A DNA stretch of 21,290 nt from JALYGK01 sp036259835 (GTDB lineage: Bacteria; Actinomycetota; UBA4738). The position numbers were made by a program, and so were the translations under genes. The notes under the pieces were generated by a model that was not told where the DNA came from, searched no databases, and was given only the letters and a program-made list of their open reading frames with translations. This document shows positions 1 through 7,715 of this stretch, one piece after another (the first letter of the stretch is position 1; each line of letters starts with the position of its first letter). The stretch spans positions 1-21,290 of the forward strand of contig DATABA010000001.1 in assembly GCA_036259835.1 (NCBI GenBank), written 5' to 3'.

Positions 1-45
1 CTCGACCCGGTGCCGCACCAGCGGGAGCGTCCCATGCGGGTCTGA
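1..45 (+). CDS. C-terminal tail of an upstream gene (5' truncated)
   Basis: Frame 1 is open from the window edge and ends with TGA at 43-45, giving the tail LDPVPHQRERPMRV. The strong terminator 24 bases downstream, pointing the same way, supports a + strand gene ending here. The other two frames run through the terminator, which makes them less likely. Too little is present to name a product. Confidence 0.35.
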   Translation, partial: LDPVPHQRERPMRV

Positions 46-68
46 TCGCCCCCCGATCTGCCCGCGAA

Positions 69-112
69 GAGGCCCCGGGCAGGCCCGCGCCCGGGGCCTC
101 ACCCTTTTCCCC
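69..112 (+). terminator. Rho-independent terminator
   Basis: Perfect 12-bp GC-rich inverted repeat, GAGGCCCCGGGC (69-80) and GCCCGGGGCCTC (89-100), with an 8-base loop, followed by ACCCTTTTCCCC. It ends the transcript of the gene leaving the left edge and lies only 14 bases before the GTG start at 126, so the next gene probably has a promoter overlapping or very close to this hairpin. Confidence 0.8.
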
Positions 113-125
113 TAGGATCGGTCTC

Positions 126-749
126 GTGGACAAGCAACCCACCTTCGAAAACCGCGTGGTGGGAGTGTTTCGTGATCGAGGGACCGCTGAACGCGCTGCC
201 CGGGCGGCACAGCGGGCGGCCGGGTTGAGCGACAAAGAGGTTCAGATCGACGCCGAGCCGGATGAGCGCTTCGCGCTTCGCGGCGAGATGCGGGAGGAGG
301 TCGACCACACGGTTGCGGGCCCCGGACCGGTTGGCCCATACACCAAGGAGATGACCAAGGGCCTCGTCAGATCTCACATCCTCTGGGTTCCGATCGGCAT
401 CGTGGTGGCTCTCCCGCTGGCGTTCATCCCGATCGGTGACACGTCGTTGGGATTTCGACTCGTGCTCTGGGGAATCGTCGGGGCGATCGCCGCAGCGGTA
501 GCGGCGCTCGCCATTGGAGGAGGGCTGAGTGCGAAGGGCCCGAGCGAACCGATGGCGGCCGAGCGCGGGGTCACAGTCGGAATCACGGTGAACAGTGTGG
601 AGCAAGCGCGGAGTGCCGCCGGCGCGCTGTCCCAGCACGATCCGATCCGCGTGGACACCGGCGTCGCCGAACGGCCGACCGGGATGGTGACTCGGGAGCC
701 CGAGGACGAAAAGGCACGAGAGGGCAAGCTCCTATCCGACGGCGAGTGA
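126..749 (+). CDS. Two-TM membrane protein, general-stress-protein-like
   Basis: A 207-residue protein starting at GTG 126, with AGGA about eight bases upstream. The N-terminus (residues 9-33, NRVVGVFRDRGTAERAARAA) looks like the start of the small alpha/beta stress domain of general stress protein 17M-type proteins, where a strand is followed by an Ala-rich helix. Two hydrophobic segments follow at about 85-103 and 109-134, the second rich in Ala and Gly. The C-terminal part (about 148-175) resembles a second copy of the strand/helix unit (VTVGITVNSVEQARSAAGAL) and the tail is acidic and charged. Such proteins are usually annotated as stress-responsive membrane proteins without known chemistry. 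The exact function is unknown; both the family link and a role in stress are inferences from pattern. Confidence 0.8.
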   Translation: MDKQPTFENRVVGVFRDRGTAERAARAAQRAAGLSDKEVQIDAEPDERFALRGEMREEVDHTVAGPGPVGPYTKEMTKGLVRSHILWVPIGIVVALPLAFIPIGDTSLGFRLVLWGIVGAIAAAVAALAIGGGLSAKGPSEPMAAERGVTVGITVNSVEQARSAAGALSQHDPIRVDTGVAERPTGMVTREPEDEKAREGKLLSDGE

Positions 750-801
750 GCCGCGACCAACGCGTTCGCCGCGAAACGCCACTAAGCCCCCACGCCTCTC
801 C

Positions 802-1368
802 GTGATGGTCGACGTCCGTGACTTTCACCGCCGTGCCACCGACGCTTTTGGGGCACGCGTCATGGCAGTACGGGACGACCAGTGGAGCCTTCCAACTCCA
901 TGCACTGATTGGAACGTCCGCGACCTGGTCCACCACCTCGTGTACGAAAACCGATGGACGGCGCCTTTGATGGGCGGTGCGACGCTCGAGCAGGTCGGGG
1001 ATCGGTTCGAAGGGGACCTCCTCGGCAGCGACCCGAAGAGCGCGTGGCGGGAGTCCATGGATGAAGCGGTGCGGTCGGTACGCGAGGTGTCGCTGAATCG
1101 AACCATTCATCTCTCCTATGGCGACGTGCCGGCCCGGCACTACGCGTTCGAGCTTGCCACCGATCACTTGATCCACGCATGGGACCTGGCCCGCGCGATC
1201 AGCGCCGACGAGTCGCTCGATGAAGACCTCGTCGAGCTCGTCTATCGAAAGATGAAGCCTCGAGAGGATGCCCTGAAAAGCAGCGGCCTCTTCGGAAAGC
1301 GTGTAGACCCGCCCGGAAATGCCGATCTCCAGACTCGGCTGCTTGCGGTCTATGGGCGTGTCGCATGA
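802..1368 (+). CDS. TIGR03086-type metal-binding protein (DinB/mycothiol-dependent isomerase fold)
   Basis: A 188-residue protein (GTG 802 or the adjacent ATG 805; no clear ribosome binding site). Near residues 31-47 it has the family pattern PTPCTDWNVRDLVHHLV, with a histidine pair that supplies a metal ligand, and at 121-131 the pattern DHLIHAWDLAR, whose histidines complete the metal site in the DinB/MDMPI_N four-helix bundle. Length is usual for TIGR03086 proteins. The family is mainly actinobacterial and several relatives act with mycothiol, but substrates of TIGR03086 members are unknown. It is followed after 60 bases by the NTF2-like gene on the same strand, probably co-transcribed. 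The fold assignment is strong and the reaction is not known. Confidence 0.88.
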   Translation: MMVDVRDFHRRATDAFGARVMAVRDDQWSLPTPCTDWNVRDLVHHLVYENRWTAPLMGGATLEQVGDRFEGDLLGSDPKSAWRESMDEAVRSVREVSLNRTIHLSYGDVPARHYAFELATDHLIHAWDLARAISADESLDEDLVELVYRKMKPREDALKSSGLFGKRVDPPGNADLQTRLLAVYGRVA

Positions 1369-1428
1369 TCGATGACGGAAAGTGGAATCAACTACCCTTC
1401 GTTAGGTCCGGGAGGAAGGGAGGCTGGC

Positions 1429-1809
1429 ATGACGGGTGAGGACAACAGGCACACCGTCGAGCGCTTGTATGGCTTCATCGGCAAGCAGGACTGGGATTCA
1501 ATGCGTGGGTTCCTCCACGACGACTTCGTTCAGGAATGGCCGCAATCGGGTGAGCGCATCCGTGGAGCCGACAACGCGCTCGGGATCAACCAGAGCTATC
1601 CCGGTCTCCCCAAAATCGACGTGCGGCGCGTTCTGGCCAGCGGCGACCTGGTCACGGCCGAAGTCACGCTGAACTATCCCGAAGCGGGGACCTACCAGGG
1701 CGTCAGCATCTTCGAATTCCGCGACGGGAGGATCGCGAAAGAGACCGACTACTTCGCGCAGCCGTTCCAGGCCCCGGAATGGCGGTCGAAGTGGGTCGAG
1801 AAGATGTAG
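1429..1809 (+). CDS. NTF2-like / SnoaL-like protein
   Basis: The frame is open from ATG 1372, but ATG 1429 is chosen because the strong Shine-Dalgarno GGAGGAAGGGAGG lies just before it; this gives 126 residues. The protein opens with a helix containing HTVERLYGFIGKQDWDSMRG, then FLHDDFVQEWP, and continues with strands ending in YQGVSIFEFRDGRIAKETDY. This is the typical SnoaL/NTF2 cone: helix, 'day/night' aspartates, and the FxFxDGKI strand near the end. Members include polyketide cyclases, isomerases and many proteins with unknown small-molecule ligands, and the pocket cannot be read from sequence. It sits 10 bases before the MFS gene, so the two may share a transcript. Confidence 0.85.
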   Translation: MTGEDNRHTVERLYGFIGKQDWDSMRGFLHDDFVQEWPQSGERIRGADNALGINQSYPGLPKIDVRRVLASGDLVTAEVTLNYPEAGTYQGVSIFEFRDGRIAKETDYFAQPFQAPEWRSKWVEKM

Positions 1810-1819
1810 CAGTCCTGGC

Positions 1820-3460
1820 ATGACCCAAACGCAGAAGCGCTGGACGCTCACCGCCGTCATCCTGGGCTCGGGGATCGTCTTCCTCGACACCACCGTGGTG
1901 AACCTGGCACTTCCGAGGATCGGACAGGAGCTCGAAAGCAACCGCATTGGAGTCCTGGAGGGTCAGTCCTACGTCTACAACGCGTACCTTCTGACGCTCA
2001 GCGCGCTCCTGATCCTGGCGGGAGCGCTGAACGACTACTTCGGCAGGCGAAGGATGTTCGCCCTCGGCTTGATCGGGTTCGGGTTCACGTCGCTGTTGTG
2101 CGGGGTCGCTCCGAACCTCGAGCTCCTGATTCTCTTTCGAATCCTTCAGGGTGCCACCGGCGCACTCCTGGTTCCCGGCTCGCTTTCGATCATCACCGCG
2201 TCGTTCGAGGGCGAAGAGCAGGGGCGGGCCTTCGGCATCTGGGCCGGAGCCTCCGCCGCAACGACGATTCTCGGACCGCCGCTCGGTGGCTTTCTGGTGA
2301 ATTCAATCTCGTGGCGGGCGGCGTTCCTCATCAACCTGCCGCTGGTGGCTGTGGCGTACTACGCAACGATTCGGCACGTGGCGGAGTCGCGAGACGAAGA
2401 GGCGACCGGCCGGTTCGATTGGGCAGGGGCGGCGGTGATCGCGCTTGCTGTCGGAGGGCTCTCGTTTGGAGCGATCCGAGGACAGCAGCAGCAGTGGCAG
2501 GACGCGACAGCGTTCGTCGCACTGGCCGTGGGAGCCGTTGCGGCCGTCGCTTTCCCAATCCTCATGGCGCGGTCGTCTCATCCGCTGGTTCCGCTGGAGC
2601 TCTTCAAGTCCAAAAACTTCAGCGTCACGAACGTTTCGACGCTGCTGATCTACGGGGCTCTCTACGTGAACCTGTACTTCACCGGGATCTTCGTCATCGG
2701 GACGCTTGGATACAACGAACAGGCGGCCGGCATCGTCGGGCTTCCGGCCACGCTGTTGCTGGCGCTGTTCTCGACTCGCTTCGGCAAGCTCGCCGCGCGG
2801 TACGGCCCCCGGCTCTTCATGACGGTGGGGCCGGCCATCATGGCCCTGGGCATCCTGTGGCTCGTCCGCATCCCCGCGGACAGCGAACCGTGGAAGTTCG
2901 GGTTCGAGGCCGGAGAACGGCTGCTGCCGCCCGCCGGGTATTTGATCGACCTGTTTCCGGCTTTCCTGGTCTTCGGGGTCGGACTGGTGATCATGGTTGC
3001 GCCACTCACCACCGCGCTGATGACCTCCGTCCCGAAGCACAACTCCGGGGTCGCCTCGGCGATCAATAACGCCATCTCACGTGTGGGGCCTCAACTGGCG
3101 GGGGCTGTCATCTTCGTCGCCATCGCCGCGAGCTTCTACGGGTCCCTGGCCAAGCAAGCACCGAATCTGAATACGTCTTCACAAGACGTGCGCAACAACA
3201 TCTCCCCGCTCAATCGACCACTCGAGCCGGTTAGGCCGCCGGTTCTTCGCGCCGTGCGAGAGAGCTCCACCGATTCATTCCGCCTCGCGATGCTGATCTC
3301 GTCGGCGCTGTTGCTCGCCGGAGCTGTGGTGAACGGGATCGGAATTCAGAACCCGCGGCAAACCGCGACCGAGGACCGCCCTGAGGCCGCCTCCACTGTC
3401 CCGTCTCCCTCGCCCGCGCCCACGGGTGCCCACACCGATCAGGGTGTGCCACCTCCTTAG
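1820..3460 (+). CDS. DHA2-family (EmrB/QacA-type) MFS drug exporter
   Basis: A 546-residue proton-coupled exporter of the 14-helix DHA2 family in the cytoplasmic membrane. TM1 carries the DHA2 signature FLDTTVVNLALPRI with Asp23. Motif A between TM2 and TM3 reads GALNDYFGRRRMF (68-80), motif B in TM4 LFRILQGATGALLVPG (105-120), and the antiporter motif C in TM5 GPPLGGFL (152-159). A soluble loop around residues 190-205 and a long Pro/Ser-rich tail (about 515-546) complete it. The last periplasmic loop before the final helix (about 440-485) has several Pro and Arg residues. Substrates cannot be predicted. ATG 1820 lies 10 bases after the NTF2-like stop. The next gene begins 13 bases after its stop, or inside it if an upstream GTG is used. 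Confidence 0.95.
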   Translation: MTQTQKRWTLTAVILGSGIVFLDTTVVNLALPRIGQELESNRIGVLEGQSYVYNAYLLTLSALLILAGALNDYFGRRRMFALGLIGFGFTSLLCGVAPNLELLILFRILQGATGALLVPGSLSIITASFEGEEQGRAFGIWAGASAATTILGPPLGGFLVNSISWRAAFLINLPLVAVAYYATIRHVAESRDEEATGRFDWAGAAVIALAVGGLSFGAIRGQQQQWQDATAFVALAVGAVAAVAFPILMARSSHPLVPLELFKSKNFSVTNVSTLLIYGALYVNLYFTGIFVIGTLGYNEQAAGIVGLPATLLLALFSTRFGKLAARYGPRLFMTVGPAIMALGILWLVRIPADSEPWKFGFEAGERLLPPAGYLIDLFPAFLVFGVGLVIMVAPLTTALMTSVPKHNSGVASAINNAISRVGPQLAGAVIFVAIAASFYGSLAKQAPNLNTSSQDVRNNISPLNRPLEPVRPPVLRAVRESSTDSFRLAMLISSALLLAGAVVNGIGIQNPRQTATEDRPEAASTVPSPSPAPTGAHTDQGVPPP

Positions 3461-3473
3461 GGTTCGCAAACCG

Positions 3474-4130
3474 GTGGACATCACGTGGCGCCACACGATC
3501 TCCGCGTCGAACGAACTCCAACTTCTCGACTGGAAGCGCAGAGTGTTCGAGCTGTACGCCCAGGTCCGCCGCGCCGGCGAACCGCAACAGGCGTGGGACC
3601 GCTGGAAAGCGGAGCGAGATGAGCTGTTCGCCGCCCACCCGCAGTCCCCGATTCAGGCGGAGGACCGACGGGACTTCGCCGGTCTTCCCTACTTCCCGTA
3701 CACCCCGGAAGCGAGGGTCCTGGCGGACGTCGAGAATGCCCCCGCCGAGCACTACGACATCCAAACGAGCGGTGAGGCGGGAGGGTCTTACGGCTTCACG
3801 CGGTTCGCCATCGCGAGCTTCGAACTGGGCGGTGAACAGCTCAGCCTGGAGCTCTACTGGCTGGACGGATACGGCGGAGGCCTGTTTCTGCCGTTTCGTG
3901 ACCGCACGAGCGGAACCGAAACGTACGGGGCCGGGCGGTACCTCCTCGATACGGTGAAAGGATCCGATCTCGGGATGCAGGACGGCCGGCTGGTCCTGGA
4001 CTTCAATTTCGCCTACAACCCGTCATGCGCCTACGACCCCAAATGGGTGTGTCCCCTGGCGCCGCTGGCGAACCGACTTCAGGTCCCCATACGCGCCGGC
4101 GAACGGTACGACGCGAAGAAGCCCGGATGA
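3474..4130 (+). CDS. DUF1684 family protein
   Basis: A 218-residue protein if GTG 3474 is used. A GTG at 3426 inside the MFS tail would add 16 residues; neither has a strong ribosome binding site. The family is recognised by its C-terminal half: FLPFRDRTSGTETYGAGRYL, then the VLDFNFAYNPSCAYDP block, PLAPLANRLQVPIRAGE and the final acidic/basic tail. The N-terminal part has LLDWKRRVFELYAQVR and the 'RDELFAAHPQSP' segment typical of actinobacterial members. There is no signal peptide or membrane segment. DUF1684 has no established biochemical role. The gene sits directly behind the exporter and ends at a shared bidirectional terminator. Confidence 0.9.
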   Translation: MDITWRHTISASNELQLLDWKRRVFELYAQVRRAGEPQQAWDRWKAERDELFAAHPQSPIQAEDRRDFAGLPYFPYTPEARVLADVENAPAEHYDIQTSGEAGGSYGFTRFAIASFELGGEQLSLELYWLDGYGGGLFLPFRDRTSGTETYGAGRYLLDTVKGSDLGMQDGRLVLDFNFAYNPSCAYDPKWVCPLAPLANRLQVPIRAGERYDAKKPG

Positions 4131-4134
4131 GAGC

Positions 4135-4162
4135 GAAGGGGCTCCCTGACGGGAGCCCCTTC
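4135..4162. terminator. Bidirectional terminator hairpin
   Basis: Perfect 12-bp stem GAAGGGGCTCCC / GGGAGCCCCTTC with a TGAC loop, between convergent stop codons at 4130 (+) and 4183 (-). Outer GAGC (4131-4134) and GCTC (4167-4170) can pair after a 4-base asymmetric bulge. T tracts are short on both sides, so this may act as a hairpin-only terminator in a GC-rich host. Confidence 0.8.
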
Positions 4163-4182
4163 AGATGCTCGCTGGTGAATGT

Positions 4183-5106
4183 TTAGAGCAAGCCGTTTTG
4201 CTCCAGGAAGTCCCTCGCCACGTCGGCCGGGTCTTCTTTGTCGATCTCTACACGCTTGTTCAGCTGAATGATGTTTTCGGTGGTGAGCTTGGCGCTGACC
4301 CCGTTCAAGAGATCGGTGATCTCCTGGTTGACCACCTCGGTGCGAATGACCGGGGCGATGTTGTCGGCCTGTTGGAGGTCCTTGTCGTCCTCAAGGACCA
4401 CCCATCCCTTCTCGACGATGATCGACTGGGTTGAGCACAGCAGGGCCACGTCGATCCGTCCGGCATCGAGCGCCTCAGCCGTGGCCGAGTCGCAGGCGCC
4501 GATCGGCTCGAACTTGCCGAAGGTCGCCCCGTATACCTTCTTCACGCCCGGGATGCAGAAGGGGCGTTTGGGGCACTCGGGCGGTCCGCCCAGCGTGAGA
4601 TTGCCCGCGTTGGCTTTGAGGTCGCTCATCTTGCTCAGGCTGTACTGGGCCGCGGTTTGTTGCGTGACGACGAAGGCGTTCGTGTCGTTCGCCTGGGAGA
4701 AGTCCAGGAGCGTCAGGCCCTTTTGACCGAGGAGGGGCTTGAGTTGCTCCGCCTCCGCCGCCGGATCGCCAGAGGCTTCGGCATCCGGGTCCAGGAACAG
4801 CAACAGCGTCCCGAGGTACTCGGGCTTCAGATCGATTCTTCCGCTTTCGAGCGCCGGCTGAGACACCTCTCGGGATGCGATGTCCATCTGCCGGTTGACC
4901 GTGTAGCCGGCGTTCTCCAGAACCTGGGCGTACATCTCCGCCACGATCTGGTTCTCGGCGAACGCCGCAGACACGCCTACCGTCAACGTGCCCTTCGGCT
5001 CAGCCTGTCCACCTGGCTGTTCGCCCCCACCCGTCCCGCACGCGCCGAGCACCATCGCCAGCGCAAGCGGAAACGCCCCGAGGACGAACCTGCGGATATT
5101 CCGCAT
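4183..5106 (-). CDS. Osmoprotectant (glycine betaine/choline) ABC transporter substrate-binding lipoprotein
   Basis: A 307-residue OpuAC-domain lipoprotein. Arg-rich n-region, hydrophobic core and lipobox VLGAC place the lipidated cysteine at residue 23, followed by a Gly/Gln-rich linker. The mature domain starts TLTVGVSAAFAENQIVAEMY and contains features of OpuBC/OsmX-type proteins: LKPEYLGTLL in the first lobe, PPECPKRPFCIPGVKKVYG around residues 179-197, and DVALLCSTQSIIVEKGWVVL with the 'DNIAPVIRTEV' stretch. These proteins bind compatible solutes such as glycine betaine, choline or carnitine outside the membrane. A strong ribosome binding site, GGAGGAGGG, lies seven bases before ATG 5106. 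Its membrane and ATPase partners are the operon at 6984-9486 on the same strand, from which it is separated by two unrelated genes. It is therefore transcribed from its own promoter or by long read-through. Confidence 0.93.
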   Translation of the reverse strand: MRNIRRFVLGAFPLALAMVLGACGTGGGEQPGGQAEPKGTLTVGVSAAFAENQIVAEMYAQVLENAGYTVNRQMDIASREVSQPALESGRIDLKPEYLGTLLLFLDPDAEASGDPAAEAEQLKPLLGQKGLTLLDFSQANDTNAFVVTQQTAAQYSLSKMSDLKANAGNLTLGGPPECPKRPFCIPGVKKVYGATFGKFEPIGACDSATAEALDAGRIDVALLCSTQSIIVEKGWVVLEDDKDLQQADNIAPVIRTEVVNQEITDLLNGVSAKLTTENIIQLNKRVEIDKEDPADVARDFLEQNGLL

Positions 5107-5244
5107 GGGTCTTCCCTCCTCCGCTTTGTCTTGGGGGTTGTACCCCCCGGTACCTAGGACGGCGCCTACGCTATCAGCAGCCCAACGATTTCGAGGAGAC
5201 GGCGTTTGGTGCCCAGTTCCGTCGCTTTACCTCCGAGACACGCC
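5107..5244. promoter_or_regulatory. Divergent promoter region with GTAC/poly-G inverted repeats
   Basis: This gap lies between the divergent binding-protein gene (- strand, start 5106) and the glycosyltransferase (+ strand). It contains GGGGG-TTGTA-CCCCC (5133-5147) and GTAC-CCCCCG-GTAC (5140-5153), overlapping inverted repeats that are candidate operators or a hairpin in the leader of the binding-protein mRNA. I could not assign confident -35/-10 boxes on either strand. Confidence 0.4.
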
Positions 5245-6483
5245 ATGAAGGTCCGAGACCGACCGAGTGTCTTGTTCGTGACGGGTCACCTTCCATATCC
5301 GCCCATCAGCGGGGGTCGTCGCCGCGAGTACGAGTTGGTCAGGCGCCTGTGCGACCGGATCGACTTCCACGTGGTGGTCATTTCGAAGACGCCCGACGAA
5401 GACGCGGCAAACGCCTCCGCGTTTCGACCGCATTGCGCGAGTCTGGAGGTGTGGCCGGCCGTTCAGCCGCCGCCCGGCTATGGGTTCCCCAGGCAGCCGC
5501 TCCTCGCACTTCGGCACTGGGCGCCCGAGGCCACAGAGTCGGTGGAGCGCAGCCTCGAGCACGGTGGAATCGACGTCGTACACGTCGAGGGGTTCTACCT
5601 GATGCAGCACGTGCCGGAACGGTCGAGCGTCCCGGTCCTGCTGGTCGAGCAAAACGTGGAATACACCATCTGGCATCAGCGCATGCGGCTCTCACGAGGT
5701 CGAAGGCAGCGCCGCCGCAACCTGGCCGAGTACGCGGTCACCCTCCAGGCCGAGATCGAGGCCTGGAAGCGCAGCTCCCTCTGCGCCGCGGTGACGGAGG
5801 AGGATCTGGCGACCATGCGAGCGGCAGTGCCGGAGCTCGAGGTGCGACTGATCCCCGACGGTGCCGATCACGTGTCGGCCTTTGGCGAAGTCGGCGTTCC
5901 GCGTTCGATACCGGAGAAGACCGAGGAACCCGTCGTCGCGTTCGTCGCGAACTTCGGATACGTGCCGAATGTCGATGCGGCGCTGTACCTCACTGAGCGA
6001 ATCATGCCCCGCGTCGCCGCCAAGGTGCCCTCCGTGAAACTGTTCCTGGTCGGGAACGCTCCCCCGCCGGCGATCCGAGCCCTCGAGAGCGACAGCGTGA
6101 CCGTGACCGGGCGTGTGCCCGCCGTCGAGCCGTACCTCGATGCCGCGACCGTGGTCGTCTGTCCGCTTCGGGAAGGAGGAGGAGTCAAGGTCAAGGTCCT
6201 GGAAGCGCTGACCCGCGGGAAGGCCGTCGTGACGACCTCCGTCGGGGCCCAGGGACTCAGTTCGAAGGCCACGGATGCGCTCATCGTCCGAGACGATCCC
6301 CGGTCCTTCGCAAGAGCCGTGACGACCCTTCTCACAGTCGAAACGGAACGACGAGCGCTGGAGCAAGCTGCGGGTGCGTTCGCGAGGACCCTCCCGACGT
6401 GGGACGTTGCAGCGCACGCGCTGGCGCAGTGCTACGAGGAGCTGGTCGCGAGAAGCGGCGTGAATTCTGCTTCGGCGCCGTAA
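5245..6483 (+). CDS. GT4-type glycosyltransferase
   Basis: A 412-residue GT-B glycosyltransferase. The N-terminal Rossmann half begins SVLFVTGHLPYPPISGGRRR, the usual nucleotide-sugar GT opening with the Gly-rich acceptor loop. The C-terminal half has VVAFVANFGYVPNVDAALY, KLFLVGNAPPPAIRAL, VTVTGRVPAVEPYLDAATV and KVKVLEALTRGKAVVTTSVG with the GT4 glutamate region. Donor and acceptor are unknown. ATG 5245 is preferred for its distance to the first strand, but it has only a weak GAGA upstream. GTG 5209 or TTG 5206, behind GAGGAG at 5193-5198, is a good alternative that adds 12-13 residues. It is the only + strand gene right of 4130 and ends five bases before the convergent PqqD-like gene. It interrupts the transporter genes and may belong functionally to the glycan cluster to the right. 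Confidence 0.9.
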   Translation: MKVRDRPSVLFVTGHLPYPPISGGRRREYELVRRLCDRIDFHVVVISKTPDEDAANASAFRPHCASLEVWPAVQPPPGYGFPRQPLLALRHWAPEATESVERSLEHGGIDVVHVEGFYLMQHVPERSSVPVLLVEQNVEYTIWHQRMRLSRGRRQRRRNLAEYAVTLQAEIEAWKRSSLCAAVTEEDLATMRAAVPELEVRLIPDGADHVSAFGEVGVPRSIPEKTEEPVVAFVANFGYVPNVDAALYLTERIMPRVAAKVPSVKLFLVGNAPPPAIRALESDSVTVTGRVPAVEPYLDAATVVVCPLREGGGVKVKVLEALTRGKAVVTTSVGAQGLSSKATDALIVRDDPRSFARAVTTLLTVETERRALEQAAGAFARTLPTWDVAAHALAQCYEELVARSGVNSASAP

Positions 6484-6488
6484 GGCCT

Positions 6489-6878
6489 TCAGATAGCCGC
6501 GACGCTGCCGTCGGATGCGTACGCGCGCAGCGGGACTCCGTGGCGCGACGGATTCGCGGCCAGCTCTTCCTCGTCGAGCTCGACCCCTAGCGGAAGCTGC
6601 GGGTCGAACGGAGAGACCTGGACGTCGGGGAGCGGCTCGTCATGCCGAATGAGCGAAAGGTCGAAACAGCCTCGCTCGCTTGGTTCTCATCCACGTCCAC
6701 TTGCGCGGCCAGTCGCCGGGCCACGTCTGCCGGTTCCGCAGGCGCGTCGAGGACAGTGCCATATGTCGAGCGCGCTGTTGTTCAGGCTGTAGTAAATGCG
6801 GGATTCCATGTTGAGCAGGACGGCACCGTCCTCGAGTTCGGTAACGACGACTTCTGGATTTTGCACAACCGCCGACAC
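6489..6878 (-). pseudogene. PqqD-like gene with two compensating frameshifts
   Basis: The start signals are intact: GAAGGAGGG three bases before GTG 6878. The first frame encodes VVQNPEVVVTELEDGAVLL and then MESRIYYSLNNSALDIWH, the two-strand and 'LN..ALDIW' helix pattern of PqqD-type domains (RiPP recognition element fold). The expected continuation, VLDAPAEPADVARRLAAQV, DVDENQASEAV, is found only after an extra base near 6755. The original frame, with FDLSLIRHDEPLPDVQVSPF and a tail ending RHGVPLRAYASDGSVAAI, returns if a T was lost from the run at 6664-6666. Start and final stop share a frame, 130 codons apart. As written the frame stops at 6687 after 63 codons. A repaired protein would be a PqqD domain plus a C-terminal extension of about 50 residues. 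No radical SAM or precursor gene is nearby. Confidence 0.65.
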
Positions 6879-6983
6879 GGTCCCTCCTTCGCTCTCCGAT
6901 CCCTACACGGGCTTGCCTGTTCCGAGGTATGCATCCAGAGCAGAACGTAACCCGAAAAAAGCATCAGCCGCGAGGGCGCATAC
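6879..6983. other. Intergenic region between the permease and PqqD-like gene
   Basis: Contains an 8-bp inverted repeat AGGTATGC (6925-6932) / GCATACCT (6978-6985) around a run of six T on the - strand (6955-6960), about 25 bases after the permease stop. The T run may be part of a weak terminator of the osmoprotectant operon, but the short hairpin directly before it is poor. The rest is the leader of the PqqD-like gene. Confidence 0.3.
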
Positions 6984-7715
6984 CTACGAGGCCTGCCGTG
7001 GAATAAGGCTGGCTTCTGTTTCCGGTGTCCTGCGCCGGGCTGACGAAGCCCTAGGGGTGACCACTCGCTCCAGTGACGTGAAAGCGACCTCGGTCAGAAT
7101 CGCCACCGCCGCGACCAAGAGCGCTCCCGCCACGATCATGCCGTCATCGCCTTGTGCGAAGCCGTCCACGATGAACCGGCCGAGGCCGCCCCACGCGAAG
7201 ACCGCTCCAAGCGTCGCCGTGGCGACGACCTGCACGGCAGCCGTCCTGAGTCCGGCAACGATCAGCCGCGCAGCCAGCGGAACCTCGAGCTGGAACAGCA
7301 CCTCCCTGCCGGAGAGGCCCATCCCTCGCGCGGCCTCCGTGACGTCAGGATCGACGTTCTGAACCCCCACGTACGTATTCGTGAGAATCGGCGGGATCGC
7401 CAGGAGGAACAGAGCGATGAGCGTGGGCGCAAATCCGATGCTCCCGGGGGCATACCGAAGGGTCAGCGGGAAAACGAGGGCGAGGATTCCGAACGAGGGC
7501 AGGGCGCGGCCCAGGTTCCCGACCGAAACAGCCAGGAATTCGCCACGGCGGGTGTGGCCGATGAAGAGTCCGACCGGAAGCGCGATCACCGCTGCCACCG
7601 CCACCGCCAGGAACGAGATCTGGAGGTGCTCCAGGAGGCGAGCCGGAACGCCGCTCGACCCGGACCAGTGCGATGCATCGGCGAACCACCGAACGGTCTC
7701 CGTGATGATGTTCAT
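6984..7715 (-). CDS. Osmoprotectant ABC transporter permease (OpuCB/OpuCD-like)
   Basis: The start is set at ATG 7715, whose ATG overlaps the TGA of the preceding permease (ATGA, 7712-7715), giving 243 residues; the longer frame to 7751 is unnecessary. It is an integral membrane permease of the BPD_transp_1 family with about five to six TM segments (LLEHLQISFLAVAVAAVIAL, LGRALPSFGILALVFPLTL, and others). The cytoplasmic EAA loop that docks on the ATPase reads DVTEAARGMGLSGREVLFQL and is followed by EVPLAARLIVAGLRTA. Conserved segments include LPSFGILAL, ILTNTYVGVQNV and WGGLGRFI. It pairs with the second permease to form the channel for glycine betaine-type solutes. It is the last gene of the operon. 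Confidence 0.93.
   Translation of the reverse strand: MNIITETVRWFADASHWSGSSGVPARLLEHLQISFLAVAVAAVIALPVGLFIGHTRRGEFLAVSVGNLGRALPSFGILALVFPLTLRYAPGSIGFAPTLIALFLLAIPPILTNTYVGVQNVDPDVTEAARGMGLSGREVLFQLEVPLAARLIVAGLRTAAVQVVATATLGAVFAWGGLGRFIVDGFAQGDDGMIVAGALLVAAVAILTEVAFTSLERVVTPRASSARRRTPETEASLIPRQAS

Noticed and set aside
2303..3040. 245-codon - strand frame inside the MFS gene
   Set aside because: Antisense shadow of a strongly conserved exporter; charged, low-information translation.
6489..6878. Programmed frameshifting in the PqqD-like gene
   Set aside because: No slippery heptamer with downstream structure is visible, and two opposite shifts in one short gene are more easily explained by indels.
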